64,000 bases of DNA from Kitasatospora aureofaciens (GCF_019192735.1 NZ_JAHTKP010000012.1:124001-188000), one strand, 5' to 3'; shown: positions 1-8,597, counted from the stretch's first letter. Notes: generated from the letters alone by a model not told the origin. Translations and numbers: made by a program.

Positions 1-1
1 G

Positions 2-676
2 CTGTCGCAGACCGGCACCATCACCGACGCGCAGCACGTGGTGATCCTGATGCAGGAGAACCGCAGCTTCGACCACTACTTCGGCATGCTGCGCGGCGTG
101 CGCGGCTTCGCCGACCGCAGCGCGATCCAGATCGCCGGCGGCTACAGCGTGTTCAACCAGCCGAACGGCCTGTTCAGCCGTCAGTACCCGTGGCAGTTCA
201 GCCTCACCAAGCCGGCCGGCGGCGCCGACCCCGAGCGCCTCGCCCAGTGCAACGGCGACCTCGCGCACGGCTGGAGCGACCAGCACACGGCGTGGAACAG
301 CGGCAGGATGGACTCCTGGGTCGCCGCCAAGGGCAACGTCCGCACGCTCGGCTTCCTCACCCGGCAGGACATCCCGTTCCACTACGCACTGGCCGAGAAC
401 TGGACCATCTGCGACGCCTACCACTGCTCGGTGCTCAGCGCGACCGGCCCGAACCGCACCTACCACTGGTCCGGCCAGATCGACCCGGCCGGCACCGCGG
501 GCGGCCCGGCCTACGACGGCGGCGACGAGAAGGGCCTGCGGTGGCAGACCTACGCCGAGGCGCTGGAGACCGCCGGCGTGAGCTGGAAGGTCTACCAGAA
601 CGCCGCCGACAACTACGGCGACAACGCCCTTCAGTGGGTGGGTAGATGTAGTTTTAACTCATGGGCGATGAGCTGA
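2..676 (+). pseudogene. Phospholipase C-type phosphoesterase, 5' part (split by AICE)
   Basis: N-terminal part of a bacterial non-haemolytic phospholipase C / acid phosphatase-type enzyme; the true start lies before the window. The motif MQENRSFDHYFG is the hallmark metal- and phosphate-binding segment of this family, followed by further conserved stretches such as TGPNRTYHWSG. These enzymes are normally secreted and hydrolyse phosphodiesters or phosphomonoesters. Host coding sequence runs to about 630, after ...YGDNAL. Beyond that the frame reads into the integrated element and stops at 676 after a foreign tail. The matching 3' half begins at 13015. If the leader is present, the integrated state yields only a truncated protein lacking the C-terminal half of the catalytic domain and the DUF756-like repeats. 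Confidence 0.9.
616..655 (+). other. attL site
   Basis: Left junction of the element. Host sequence ends at ACGCCCT (624-630), with the CT at 629-630 as the proposed 2-bp crossover. Element DNA begins at 631 and carries the right attP arm ATGTAGTTT at 646-654, whose reverse complement AAACTACAT lies at 12989-12997 in attR. The integrase start codon follows only 6 bp after this arm. Confidence 0.75.
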
Positions 677-2286
677 TTCGGCAGGTGCAGTGGGGCAGGT
701 TCGAGGGTCAGAACTGGGCAGGCTTGACCCGCCTTTCGACGGAGGAGGAAGAGGGGGAGCTGACGTCCGACATGGCGTCAGGGAGGGCGAAGTACCTGAC
801 GGGCAAGGACATCAAGAGCACCGACGAGCAGGAGAAGGACGACAGGGAGTTCGTCGAGAGTCGCGGGGGGAGGTACGTCTACACCTACACCGAGCCGGAC
901 ACTTCGGCATGGAAGCGCCGTCGGGTGCGTCTCCCTGACGGACAGGTGGCCTATCGGGTCGTGCGGCCGGTGTTCGAAGGCGCCTTGGGGGATTTGAAGG
1001 CGCGTCGGGCGCCCAATGGTGAGCGTCTTGATGGCTTGATCGTCTACGACATCGACCGGCTGACGCGCGACCCGCGCCACCTCGAAGACGCCATCGACGT
1101 GGTACAGCGCTACGGCGTGCCGATCATCGACATCACCGGCAGCCTGGATCTTCTGACCGACAACGGGCGCGCCATGGCGCGAGTCATCACCGCCATGAAC
1201 AACAAGTCGTCGGCGGACACCGCCAGGCGCGTCAAGCGCAAGCACACGGCCATGCAGAGGCAGGGGATTCCGGGCGGGGGTCCGCGCCCGTTCGGTTGGC
1301 AGGAGGACCGCCGGACGCTGGAACCGGACGAGGCGCGGCTACTGCGTGACGCGGCGAACCGGATGCTCGCCGGTGGCGTGTGGTACCAGATCGTCACGGG
1401 CTGGACGGGCGACGGCATCGTGACGGCCAGTGGGAAGCCCTGGACTGTGCAGGCACTGAAGAAGGTTCTCAGCAACCCCCGGATCTGTGGCTACCGCTCG
1501 CGTACCGCTGTCGAGTTCGACGAGGAAGCGGGAACGGAGAGCGCGCACATGGTCGTTGTGTACGACGACAACGGGGAGCCGACGATCGGACAGCACGAAC
1601 CGATCTTGACGGTTGAGCAGTGGCAGGCGATCTGCGACCTCATCGACGCGAGCCCCGGGCGCGGCACCGGCCACAACACGCGTAAGTACCTGGGTACCGG
1701 GACGCTTCGCTGCGGCAAGGACGACTGCGGTGCGAAGCTGCGCGCGATGAAGGCCTCTCCTAGCCAGAAGAAGCCGGAGGGCTACCACTTCTACCAGTGC
1801 CCGAACTCGGCCACGGGGCAGGGCTGCGGCGGCGTGCGGGTCGGTGGTCCGGAGACCGACGAGCTCATCCGGAAGTTGGTGATCGCCAAGCACCAGGAGG
1901 AGAACGCACAGCGCGGCGCGGTGACGGCCGGTGAGGCGTGGCCGCATGAGGAGAAGCTGGCTCGTGTGCGCGAGGACATCGCCGACGCCAAGCAGGCCCG
2001 CAGGGACCGGCAGATCAGCGCGGAGCGGTACTACAAGGATCTTGCCGAGTACGAAGCCGACGAACGCCGGCTCGTGAAGGAGCGCAACGTCTGGCAGCGC
2101 AGGACGAGCGCGCTCCAGGGACATCCCATCGACGTGGAGAAGGAGTGGGAGCGCCCGGACGTCACGCTTGCCGAGAAGCGTGCCTACGTGGAGCGGGCGT
2201 TCACGGCCATCGTGGTCAAGCCCGTCGGCCGGGGCAGCCGCACCCCGCTACGGGAGCGGTTGATCCCGATCTACAACGAGTCGTAG
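661..2286 (+). CDS. Large serine recombinase (integrase)
   Basis: A 541-residue site-specific recombinase that would catalyse attP x attB integration and, with a directionality factor, excision. The N-terminal resolvase domain has the nucleophile motif TRLS (Ser26, Arg24) and the helix motif YDIDRLTRD. A recombinase domain with PRPFGW follows, then a zinc ribbon (LRCGKDDCG ... FYQC) and a coiled-coil-like charged C-terminus. About 25 extra residues separate the nucleophile from the next conserved STDEQ segment, as in phiC31-type integrases. The ATG at 661 has no clear ribosome-binding site and lies 6 bp after an attP arm, inside the overlapping end of the broken plc frame. Its upstream DNA therefore differs between integrated and circular forms. 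Confidence 0.93.
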   Translation: MGDELIRQVQWGRFEGQNWAGLTRLSTEEEEGELTSDMASGRAKYLTGKDIKSTDEQEKDDREFVESRGGRYVYTYTEPDTSAWKRRRVRLPDGQVAYRVVRPVFEGALGDLKARRAPNGERLDGLIVYDIDRLTRDPRHLEDAIDVVQRYGVPIIDITGSLDLLTDNGRAMARVITAMNNKSSADTARRVKRKHTAMQRQGIPGGGPRPFGWQEDRRTLEPDEARLLRDAANRMLAGGVWYQIVTGWTGDGIVTASGKPWTVQALKKVLSNPRICGYRSRTAVEFDEEAGTESAHMVVVYDDNGEPTIGQHEPILTVEQWQAICDLIDASPGRGTGHNTRKYLGTGTLRCGKDDCGAKLRAMKASPSQKKPEGYHFYQCPNSATGQGCGGVRVGGPETDELIRKLVIAKHQEENAQRGAVTAGEAWPHEEKLARVREDIADAKQARRDRQISAERYYKDLAEYEADERRLVKERNVWQRRTSALQGHPIDVEKEWERPDVTLAEKRAYVERAFTAIVVKPVGRGSRTPLRERLIPIYNES

Positions 2287-2302
2287 CCGGGAACGCCGGA
2301 GA

Positions 2303-2500
2303 TCACGCGGGCGGGGGGACACGGCGGCGTGGATCATGGTTCGCCGCTTTGATCGCGAGAACCGTGTTCATGCGCCGCCACTTCTCATCCGACCACTTCG
2401 GCGCCCGCCGTGCGTGTTCTCTCGCCCAGGCCCAGTCTTGATCATCTTCGGTCGCCTCAGGGCCGATGGCCGATGCGCCCCCCGCCACCTCATCCCCCAT
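2303..2500 (-). CDS. Small hypothetical protein between rep and int
   Basis: A 65-residue acidic then basic protein (start MGDEVAGG at 2500, later the motif KWSDEKWRRMN). Its start overlaps the end of the replication gene by 11 bp, so translation is probably coupled. In AICEs such as pSAM2 the slot between repSA and the integrase holds an excisionase, so an excision-directionality role is conceivable. I see no recognisable MerR or winged-helix fold, so this is inference from position only. Confidence 0.55.
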   Translation of the reverse strand: MGDEVAGGASAIGPEATEDDQDWAWAREHARRAPKWSDEKWRRMNTVLAIKAANHDPRRRVPPPA

Positions 2501-3965
2501 GATCAGCCCCCGTGTGCAAAGCCACGCCAGCCCGCCGGCGTCCTCGCCGCGCCCCACCCACCCACCCGAAGGGCAGGTGGTCCCGGGCGATCTCGCGGGT
2601 CCGCTGAAGGTCGGCGGCGATACCCTCAGCGATCAAGGCCTCACCGGGCCGATGTCCTGCCCCGGCGAACCGCCAGTTGCCAACCGTGATCTCGTCGCCG
2701 CTCACGGGCCCGCCCCGGACGTGTTCACCGCGCTCTGCCCGCAGCCTGCGATACGTGGTCGAGTAGGCGCGGGTCTTGGTCAGGCAGTGGCCCCGGTAGC
2801 CGAGCGTGTGAGCCCAGGCCCGCAGCCGCAGATGCGCCAACTCCGGTACAGCGCCCAGTCGCCAGCACGTTCCCACCAGCGCCCGCATGTGAGCCGACAG
2901 TCGTAACGCGCGGATCTCCGCCGCACTCGTGACCCGCCGGTCCACGGCACCGGCCGAATCGGCGCCCTTGGTGGTGTACTTCGCCACATAGGCGGCGACC
3001 CGATCGGCACTGACCGGCGAGTCCTGCCCGCTGCCGATCTCGTGAACGTCCATCTGCGTGCCGAACCGCAGGCGCCGTTCACCGTAGGTCGACGATGCGG
3101 GGGCAGCCAGCGAGACCGCCGCCACCGCCGTGCGCACCGCGTCCATCAGCACGGCGACCGTCGCCCACCCTGGGGGCTCTTCGGCAGATCCGTCCGGGCC
3201 GTCGAGGCGCACGACGGCGTGGAAGTGGATCACGCCGCGCCGCTGGTACTCCGCGACCTTCACCGCCGAGACCCGCAGCACACGCCGGATCCTCGAACGG
3301 CTCACCCCGCCCTGCGCTGCGAGGTGGTGGTACAGATTGTCGGTGAAGGCCTTCCACAGCGCGCCCGCGTGGGCGTTCCACAGCACGTGCCCGGGGTAGT
3401 CGTAGCACTCGGCGCACAACGGCTGACCGACCAGCAGCCCACTGTCCGGGTGGACCTGGCCGCAGCCCAGAGGGTTGCCGTGCCCGCACGTTCCCGGGCG
3501 TTGCCGGTGGCAGCGGCCCGCGCGGTGCACCCGCCCGAAGGACGGTGCCGTCAGGGTCAGGAACACCAGTGGATGGGTTCCCACCACGTCCGGGACACCC
3601 TTCCCGCCGGCCAGGCCAGCGTGCACGAGGTGCCAGCTGTCGCCCTGATGCAGCCACGAGCAGGGCCCGCACCGTGACGAACGGCGGTTGCGGCAGCGCA
3701 GCGCCAGCCGTTCCCCGGGCTCTTCCGCCGTGCTGTACCGGCGCACCATCACGCCCGACACCGCGTCGAACGTGGCGGACGATCCGGTCAGGTACACCGG
3801 CCGGGCGCACCCGCCGGTCGCGGTGATCTGCTCCAGCCACCGGGACAGGTCCGGTATCTGCCCGAGGCGCACCAGGTCCCGATCCACCTCACTCAGAGCC
3901 CGGAGTCGCTCCTCCCGGGCCAGGAACCTGCGGCGGGCCGAATTGCTCTCATACGGGTTGTTCAT
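2490..3965 (-). CDS. Replication initiator, RepSA-like HUH endonuclease
   Basis: A 491-residue protein matching the actinomycete RepSA type of rolling-circle initiator used by AICEs to replicate after excision. An HUH metal-binding motif (VIHFHA, around residues 245-250) is followed by a catalytic tyrosine segment YVAKYTTKG (Tyr326 and Tyr330). The N-terminal half has Cys/His-rich pairs (CGPC, CGHG, CAECYD) that look like zinc-binding sites. The start at 3965 (MNNPYE) is chosen over an upstream ATG because GGAGG lies 8 nt before it. It sits downstream of the transfer genes on the same strand. Confidence 0.88.
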   Translation of the reverse strand: MNNPYESNSARRRFLAREERLRALSEVDRDLVRLGQIPDLSRWLEQITATGGCARPVYLTGSSATFDAVSGVMVRRYSTAEEPGERLALRCRNRRSSRCGPCSWLHQGDSWHLVHAGLAGGKGVPDVVGTHPLVFLTLTAPSFGRVHRAGRCHRQRPGTCGHGNPLGCGQVHPDSGLLVGQPLCAECYDYPGHVLWNAHAGALWKAFTDNLYHHLAAQGGVSRSRIRRVLRVSAVKVAEYQRRGVIHFHAVVRLDGPDGSAEEPPGWATVAVLMDAVRTAVAAVSLAAPASSTYGERRLRFGTQMDVHEIGSGQDSPVSADRVAAYVAKYTTKGADSAGAVDRRVTSAAEIRALRLSAHMRALVGTCWRLGAVPELAHLRLRAWAHTLGYRGHCLTKTRAYSTTYRRLRAERGEHVRGGPVSGDEITVGNWRFAGAGHRPGEALIAEGIAADLQRTREIARDHLPFGWVGGARRGRRRAGVALHTGADHGG

Positions 3966-4088
3966 GGGGGATGCCTCCAGGGGAGGACGGGCCGCCCCGG
4001 CCACACCAGGTACGACCCGATGTGACCGAGGACGACGCACGACGGGGACCGGACGGCCCGTGGTCGACTCACGCGAACTCCAGTTCGA

Positions 4089-4286
4089 CTAGGGGGCGGG
4101 GGAGTGGGTCAGGCCCGTGACGAACCACGTCACGGCCGCTGCGATCGGGTCGGCGAGGTGGGTTTGTGCCAGGTAGAAGCCGAGCACTCCCACCAAGATC
4201 GTCTGCCAGATCTTCAGCTCACCGGAGCGGATCTGAAGGACGACGATCACGAACAGGAACGCCGTTATGGGCACGATGACGATCAC
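4089..4286 (-). CDS. Small membrane protein of the transfer region
   Basis: A 65-residue protein with an N-terminal hydrophobic segment (about residues 2-18) and a second one (about 28-42). Its ATG at 4286 overlaps the traB-like stop at 4283 (ATGA), so it is coupled to the translocase gene. Its position and size fit the small Spd-type membrane proteins that accompany TraB in Streptomyces plasmids and AICEs and help intramycelial spread. The family assignment is inference. Confidence 0.7.
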   Translation of the reverse strand: MIVIVPITAFLFVIVVLQIRSGELKIWQTILVGVLGFYLAQTHLADPIAAAVTWFVTGLTHSPAP

Positions 4287-5620
4287 GCCACACCTCCCGC
4301 GTACAACTGGCCCATGGCGGGCGTCAGGTGTGCGAAGCGCTGCGCGGTCTCCTGCGCCTGCTCGGGTGTCACCAGGTGGGAGCGTGCCCGCATCCAGCCG
4401 CCGCCCCGCGCACCGAAGGCCACCGCCACGCCCGGCGTGTCGACGGAGATCGCCTGGACCGCGTCCAGCGCTTCACGGTCCAGGTCACCCAGCGCCATCT
4501 CCGCCGTGCCCTTGTCCGACACCCGGAAGCAGACCCGGCCCGCCAACTGCGCCCGCAGCGCCGTCACACCGGGGCCGAGGTCGGACCCCACGCGCTGACC
4601 GGCGACCACCAGGTGAACGCCGAGAGCAGCGCCGAGCTGTCCCAGCCGCAGGAACGCCGTCGACACCTGCGCCACCTCCGCCTTGTCGGCACTGGTCGCC
4701 GTCAGGTACAGCTCCGCCACCTCATCGACGATGACGATCACCGGTACCGGCTGCTCAGGAGGCGGCAGTTCCCACACCGAGCGGACCCCGGCCGCACGAC
4801 ACAGCGCCATCCGCCCCAGGGTGATCTCCACCAGCCTGCCCAGGAGTTCGGCCGCCTCACTGCGGTTGGTCGCCAGCGCCGACAGACGCGGCCCGAACAG
4901 CGACAGCTCCATGCCGCCCTTGAGGTCGATGCCGACCATCGCCACCCGTTGCCGTGCCCACTGCGACACCAGTGAGGCCACCAGGGTGGACTTGCCCGAA
5001 CGCGTCGCGCCGACGATCAGCCAGTGCGGGATCTGCCGCAGGTCGATCAGCCACCGCGCTCCGTCCTCCCACAGGCCGGCGACCGCCGACAGGAGCCCGA
5101 GCGAGCCCCGGAACGGCTCCGCCGCAACACTCAGCGGATCCCACGCGCTAGCCTCCAGACGCACCGTCCCCCGCGAGTCGGACGCCGCCCGCACCGCGAA
5201 GACCCGCCACGCGTGGGCCATCGACTCCGCTGCCGCTTCGTACGCCTCCGGGACCTGGCCCGGGTGCAGCCGAACCCGGACCACCAGCCCGCCGCGCCGC
5301 CAACGGGGCAGCCCCATCCGGGGCTTGATGGGCTTGAGCGCCCGGCCCTGCACCACCACGTTGCCCAGCAATGCCATTGCCGGCCGCTTGGGCACCGACA
5401 ATCCCTGAAGATCGGCGAGCCTGCGCCAGGTCCACACCACCCGCACGAGCGCCGCCGGGAACCCGCACAGCGCCCACCACACATGGGGGTTGCGGCGCCG
5501 CAGCGACGGCGACACCACCGCCAGCGCGACCATCACCAGCGCCAGCGCGCCCAGCATCCACACCCCGTACGGCACCGACCCCACACCGGAGTTGGCCGCC
5601 GCCACATTGATCATGTTCAC
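4283..5620 (-). CDS. TraB-like FtsK/SpoIIIE DNA translocase
   Basis: A 445-residue membrane-anchored ATPase. One hydrophobic segment lies near residues 18-37, Walker A GATRSGKS at about 204-211, and Walker B VIVIVDEVAEL near 290-300. In Streptomyces conjugation, TraB hexamers pump double-stranded DNA between mycelial cells without a type IV secretion system, binding 8-bp clt repeats. GTG at 5620 is preferred because it overlaps the upstream stop as GTGA and has GGAGG 7 nt upstream; ATG at 5614 is possible. It is the fourth gene of a coupled operon running from 6768 down to 4089. Confidence 0.9.
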   Translation of the reverse strand: MNMINVAAANSGVGSVPYGVWMLGALALVMVALAVVSPSLRRRNPHVWWALCGFPAALVRVVWTWRRLADLQGLSVPKRPAMALLGNVVVQGRALKPIKPRMGLPRWRRGGLVVRVRLHPGQVPEAYEAAAESMAHAWRVFAVRAASDSRGTVRLEASAWDPLSVAAEPFRGSLGLLSAVAGLWEDGARWLIDLRQIPHWLIVGATRSGKSTLVASLVSQWARQRVAMVGIDLKGGMELSLFGPRLSALATNRSEAAELLGRLVEITLGRMALCRAAGVRSVWELPPPEQPVPVIVIVDEVAELYLTATSADKAEVAQVSTAFLRLGQLGAALGVHLVVAGQRVGSDLGPGVTALRAQLAGRVCFRVSDKGTAEMALGDLDREALDAVQAISVDTPGVAVAFGARGGGWMRARSHLVTPEQAQETAQRFAHLTPAMGQLYAGGVA

Positions 5621-6162
5621 TCCCTCACCTCCGCGATTGCGAGGATCACGTCCATCTCCACCACCAGCGACCGGCTGATCTGATCGGCCCACGTCTGCCG
5701 CCGGTGATGCACGATCGGCCGCACCAGCCCGAAGAAGGCGGGCGCGATGTCCACCACATGCAGCAGGCTGCGAACGATCGACCGGGCCGGACCCAGCGGG
5801 CGCGCGGTGTCCTCGTCCACCGTCACAATCCGCATCACCCGCTGCCCCAACGACTGACCAGTGCGGCCCCGAAGCGCCCACTGCCACCCGAAGAACGCCA
5901 CCGGCAACGCCCAGCCGAAGAACCCGAACACCGGCTGCATGTGGACACCGACCAGCAGCGCCACCCCTTGAATCAGCGCGAACACCGGCTGCGCGTAGAA
6001 CAGGAGCGCGGTGTACGCGGTCATGATCCCGGCGGCGATCGAGACCTCCAGAAGCGAGGCGCAAGCCCGGGTGCTCCAGTCGGCCATGCCGGGGACCGCC
6101 GGCCGGACTTCCTTGGCGACCCGGCCCGGCCCGACGAGGGCCTTCCACCGTTCCTCACTCAC
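5617..6162 (-). CDS. RDD-like membrane protein
   Basis: A 181-residue integral membrane protein with hydrophobic stretches around residues 40-62 and 66-92. A C-terminal pattern resembles RDD-family proteins (GQSLGQRVMRIVTVDE ... ADQISRSLVV). GTG at 6162 is chosen because it overlaps the preceding stop by 8 nt, while the following traB start overlaps its own stop as GTGA. Its place in the transfer operon suggests a role in mating-pore or envelope functions. No function is shown by the sequence itself. Confidence 0.7.
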   Translation of the reverse strand: MSEERWKALVGPGRVAKEVRPAVPGMADWSTRACASLLEVSIAAGIMTAYTALLFYAQPVFALIQGVALLVGVHMQPVFGFFGWALPVAFFGWQWALRGRTGQSLGQRVMRIVTVDEDTARPLGPARSIVRSLLHVVDIAPAFFGLVRPIVHHRRQTWADQISRSLVVEMDVILAIAEVRE

Positions 6163-6403
6163 GGGAACCACCGTCGCCCAGATCCAGCGGCGGCAGCGAA
6201 ACGCCGTTCTCCGCCGCCAGGTTGAGAAGCTCCGTCTCCAGGTCCCGCGCCAGAGCGGCGGCATCCTGCGCCATTTGCGCGATGATCGCGAACAGGAACC
6301 GGTACGCTCCCCAGTCCAGATCCGGCGCGATCTCCGCCCCGAGGTCCGCGAGGTCGTTCAGCCGCTCGCGCAGGTCCCGCCAGTCACGCGCTCTGCCGCT
6401 CAC
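6155..6403 (-). CDS. Small helical protein of the transfer operon
   Basis: An 82-residue protein (VSGRARDWRDL...) with a predicted-looking amphipathic helical middle (FLFAIIAQMAQDAAALARDLETEL). GTG at 6403 overlaps the upstream stop as GTGA, which fixes the start better than the long upstream extension of the frame. No family recognised. Confidence 0.65.
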   Translation of the reverse strand: MSGRARDWRDLRERLNDLADLGAEIAPDLDWGAYRFLFAIIAQMAQDAAALARDLETELLNLAAENGVSLPPLDLGDGGSRE

Positions 6404-6768
6404 TTCGCGCCGCCGGAGGCACGCGGCCCCTCGCCCGACGCCGGCCGCGCCGGGGCAATCGCGGGAACCACCGACGCCGCACGGAAGGACAGGCCCATGC
6501 GCCCGTTCATCTCCCACCAGAACGCCTCCAGGCCCACCAGCCGCACGGCCTGCCCGACCTCGACGCCCGCCGGTTCGCCCGACACGGCCACCTCGATCAG
6601 CGCCGTCTTACGACCCTCGGGACGGACCGCGACGCCCACCGTCCACACCGGGAGCCCGTCCCGGTCGGCCTTCGCCTGTCCCGTTTCCGGATCCGTCTTC
6701 TCTTCCACCGACACGCACAGCGCGCTGCCCAGCCGCGCCGCGTCCAGCGGCAGGTTCTTCAAGGTCAT
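6400..6768 (-). CDS. SCO3933-type regulatory protein of AICEs
   Basis: A 122-residue protein whose layout (N-terminal NLPLDAARL, then ETGQAKADRDGLPVWTVGV, then a WWEMNGRMGLSFRA segment) resembles the SCO3933-like proteins encoded at the head of many AICE transfer operons. The start MTLKNL at 6768 is preceded by a purine-rich ribosome-binding region (GGGAGGAGTGAGAGGG). It is the first gene of the rightmost coupled cluster and diverges from the GntR gene at 6995, so both likely share control from the 226-bp gap. Confidence 0.65.
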   Translation of the reverse strand: MTLKNLPLDAARLGSALCVSVEEKTDPETGQAKADRDGLPVWTVGVAVRPEGRKTALIEVAVSGEPAGVEVGQAVRLVGLEAFWWEMNGRMGLSFRAASVVPAIAPARPASGEGPRASGGAK

Positions 6769-6994
6769 GTCCCTCTCACTCCTCCCGGAACGACCGACCG
6801 GTAGGTCAGTCGTCATGATGAATTTCGTGGAAGGTTGATGATGAGCGCACTTGACGCCGGGCGCAAGGGCATTCATCCTGACGACTGCTGAATTATGGTC
6901 GCCGTACGGCACTTGAGCAGCGGCGACGGGAACTAAATTTCTGTTTGATAACGGACCTGACGGCTACGAACGAGTCGTCACCAAGGGGGCCCAA
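6769..6994. promoter_or_regulatory. Divergent promoter region, transfer operon / GntR gene
   Basis: Gene-free gap between the transfer operon (leftward) and the GntR gene (rightward). It is noticeably more AT-rich than its surroundings, especially around 6890-6950 (AACTAAATTTCTGTTTGATAAC), which would suit promoter -10 elements. AAGGGGG at about 6984 serves the GTG start at 6995. By analogy with KorSA of pSAM2, the GntR protein probably represses from here. No exact operator could be fixed by eye. Confidence 0.5.
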
Positions 6995-7750
6995 GTGGCG
7001 GCAGTGAGAGGGCAGGCGCTCTACAAGCAGGTCGCGCGCGAGATGCGCAAGGCCATCGCGCGCGGCACCTGGCGACCAGGCGAGCAGATCCCGACCGAGG
7101 ACAAGCTCACCGCGCTCTACCAGGTGTCACGCCCCACCGTTCGTCAGGCCGTCGCCGAACTGCGCGCGGACGGACTGCTCGACGTCCAGCAGGGACGCGG
7201 AACCTTCGTCAGGGGACCCCAGCCCGAACCCGAAGCAACCATCCTCATCGAGCGAACCGTCCTGTGCTTCGGCGACCAGTACCACTGCCCGGCCGGATGG
7301 CACGACGCGGAGGAGCCCACCGTCTACCGCGTACGCCTGGAACCCAGCGCAGCCGAGCTGCTGAACACGGAGGAAGGCGAAGCCGCCTACCTCGTCCAGC
7401 GCCTCTACACCCACGAGGACAGCGGAATCCGCGCCCGCTACACGGCGCTCCTCCCGATGGAGCAGATCACCGGAACGCTACTGGCCCAGCAGCCCGAGGT
7501 GTTCAACACCGACGCCTACGCCGCACTGGCCGCAGCCCACGGCGCGATCGAGTGGCGCGAGGGCGTCAGCGCCCGCATGCCCAACCCCGACGAACGCGCA
7601 GCCCTGCACATGCCCGAAGGCGTGCCCGTTCTCGTCTCCCAGCGCCTCACCCAAACCCAGCAGGACCCCAAGCCGCTCATGCTCGAAACCCTCACCATGA
7701 CCGCAGGCGCAACCCAACTCACCATCACCCACCGGCCGGTGCTCCGGTAG
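6995..7750 (+). CDS. GntR/HutC-type repressor (KorSA-like)
   Basis: A 251-residue regulator with an N-terminal GntR winged helix (YKQVAREMRKAIARGTWRPGEQIPTE region, then SRPTVRQAVAEL and GRGTFV) and a C-terminal UTRA-like effector domain. KorSA in pSAM2 has this architecture and represses transfer and replication activation. It starts at a GTG after AAGGGGG and diverges from the transfer operon, fitting a transfer repressor. It is convergent with the gene ending at 7914. Confidence 0.85.
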   Translation: MAAVRGQALYKQVAREMRKAIARGTWRPGEQIPTEDKLTALYQVSRPTVRQAVAELRADGLLDVQQGRGTFVRGPQPEPEATILIERTVLCFGDQYHCPAGWHDAEEPTVYRVRLEPSAAELLNTEEGEAAYLVQRLYTHEDSGIRARYTALLPMEQITGTLLAQQPEVFNTDAYAALAAAHGAIEWREGVSARMPNPDERAALHMPEGVPVLVSQRLTQTQQDPKPLMLETLTMTAGATQLTITHRPVLR

Positions 7751-7786
7751 CAGACCCCGTCGAAAACGTTCTTCACTTACTCAAGA

Positions 7787-7805
7787 GGCGGCGCGATGCG
7801 CCGCC
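7787..7805. terminator. Hairpin between convergent genes
   Basis: Perfect 8-bp inverted repeat GGCGGCGC / GCGCCGCC (7787-7794, 7798-7805) with a 3-nt loop, 37 bp after the GntR stop. More CCGG-rich inverted repeats follow up to about 7870. It fits a bidirectional terminator but has no U tract, and a DNA-level role is not excluded. Confidence 0.5.
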
Positions 7806-7913
7806 GGTCGGCCCGCCGCCCCGGCCGGGCTGCGGCCTGGCGGCCGGTCCCGGCCGGGCGCCGGCCGACCCAGACCCAACGTCCCTGAGGCGAAAGCCCG
7901 CAGGGTCAGAGGA

Positions 7914-8225
7914 TCACTCGCCGCACGTGGACCCGCACTCGTTCCTGTCCGCCATGCGGTCGAGCACCTCCCCGAGCCGACGCGCCCCGGACGCGGTCCC
8001 CTTCAGGAACACCACGCCGTGCCCGTCGTCGGACCAACCGGCCTGCGCCCGCACAAGATCGGGCCCTTGAAGGCCCAGGGCGGCAAGAATGGCGTTCAGA
8101 TGCTCGGCCGCAGCACGCGCCTCCAGCCACGGCGCCTCGTAGTTGACACCTTCCAGCTTCGGGCCGCCGCCGAGAAAGACCCCACCGTCTTCCTCGGGCT
8201 GCCCATCGCCTTCCCACTCCGGCAT
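7914..8225 (-). CDS. Hypothetical AICE protein
   Basis: A 103-residue acidic protein (start MPEWEGDG at 8225, after a GGGGAAGAG stretch). The middle (EARAAAEHLNAILAALGLQG) looks helical, and two cysteines end the protein (CGSTCGE). No family recognised. It is transcribed leftward, convergent with the GntR gene. Confidence 0.6.
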   Translation of the reverse strand: MPEWEGDGQPEEDGGVFLGGGPKLEGVNYEAPWLEARAAAEHLNAILAALGLQGPDLVRAQAGWSDDGHGVVFLKGTASGARRLGEVLDRMADRNECGSTCGE

Positions 8226-8263
8226 GTGCTCTTCCCCTGTGCCGACCGTCACGAGCAAACCGA

Positions 8264-8292
8264 CAGCCCCCGACCGGAGAGGCCGGGGGCTG
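8264..8292. terminator. Stem-loop terminator
   Basis: Inverted repeat CAGCCCCCG (8264-8272) / CGGGGGCTG (8284-8292) with an 11-nt loop in the gap between 8225 and 8355. It would end leftward transcription from the 8998-8355 gene pair. Confidence 0.55.
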
Positions 8293-8354
8293 CCGAGTGT
8301 AACGGCTGGCCGGAGCGCCAGCGGGTCTGTTGTCGACGCCCGTCGAGCTAACTC

Positions 8355-8597
8355 TCAGTCGCCGAACACCGCCAGGGTTTCGGTCACGATCGGCGGAACC
8401 GCCCAGCAGTCCAGAGCCCGGTACCGCAGGACACCGTCCGACCACGGCCGCGGGTCGTTCTTCGCCCGGGGCGCGTACTCCACCGAACAGTAGGCGCCAC
8501 CCATGATGGTCCACCCCTCCCGCTGGCACTTCCGCAGGCCCCGCGTGTTTCCCTTCCGGGTGCCGTCTGCCAGCACCTTGACGAACGCCCGCGACAT
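8355..8597 (-). CDS. Hypothetical AICE protein, 80 aa
   Basis: Starts MSRAFVKVLAD at 8597, where its ATG shares one base with the upstream stop (TGATG), so it is coupled to the 8998-8597 gene. Contains several aromatic residues, two cysteines and the segment GLRKCQREGWTIMGG. No family recognised; the long upstream extension of this frame is not used because of the coupled start. Confidence 0.6.
   Translation of the reverse strand: MSRAFVKVLADGTRKGNTRGLRKCQREGWTIMGGAYCSVEYAPRAKNDPRPWSDGVLRYRALDCWAVPPIVTETLAVFGD

Noticed and set aside
6155..6264. Longer N-termini for the transfer-operon genes (starts at 6264, 6517, 6912 and 6148)
   Set aside because: The upstream extensions overlap neighbouring genes out of frame and are Arg/Pro-rich; coupled GTG starts with ribosome-binding sites fit better.
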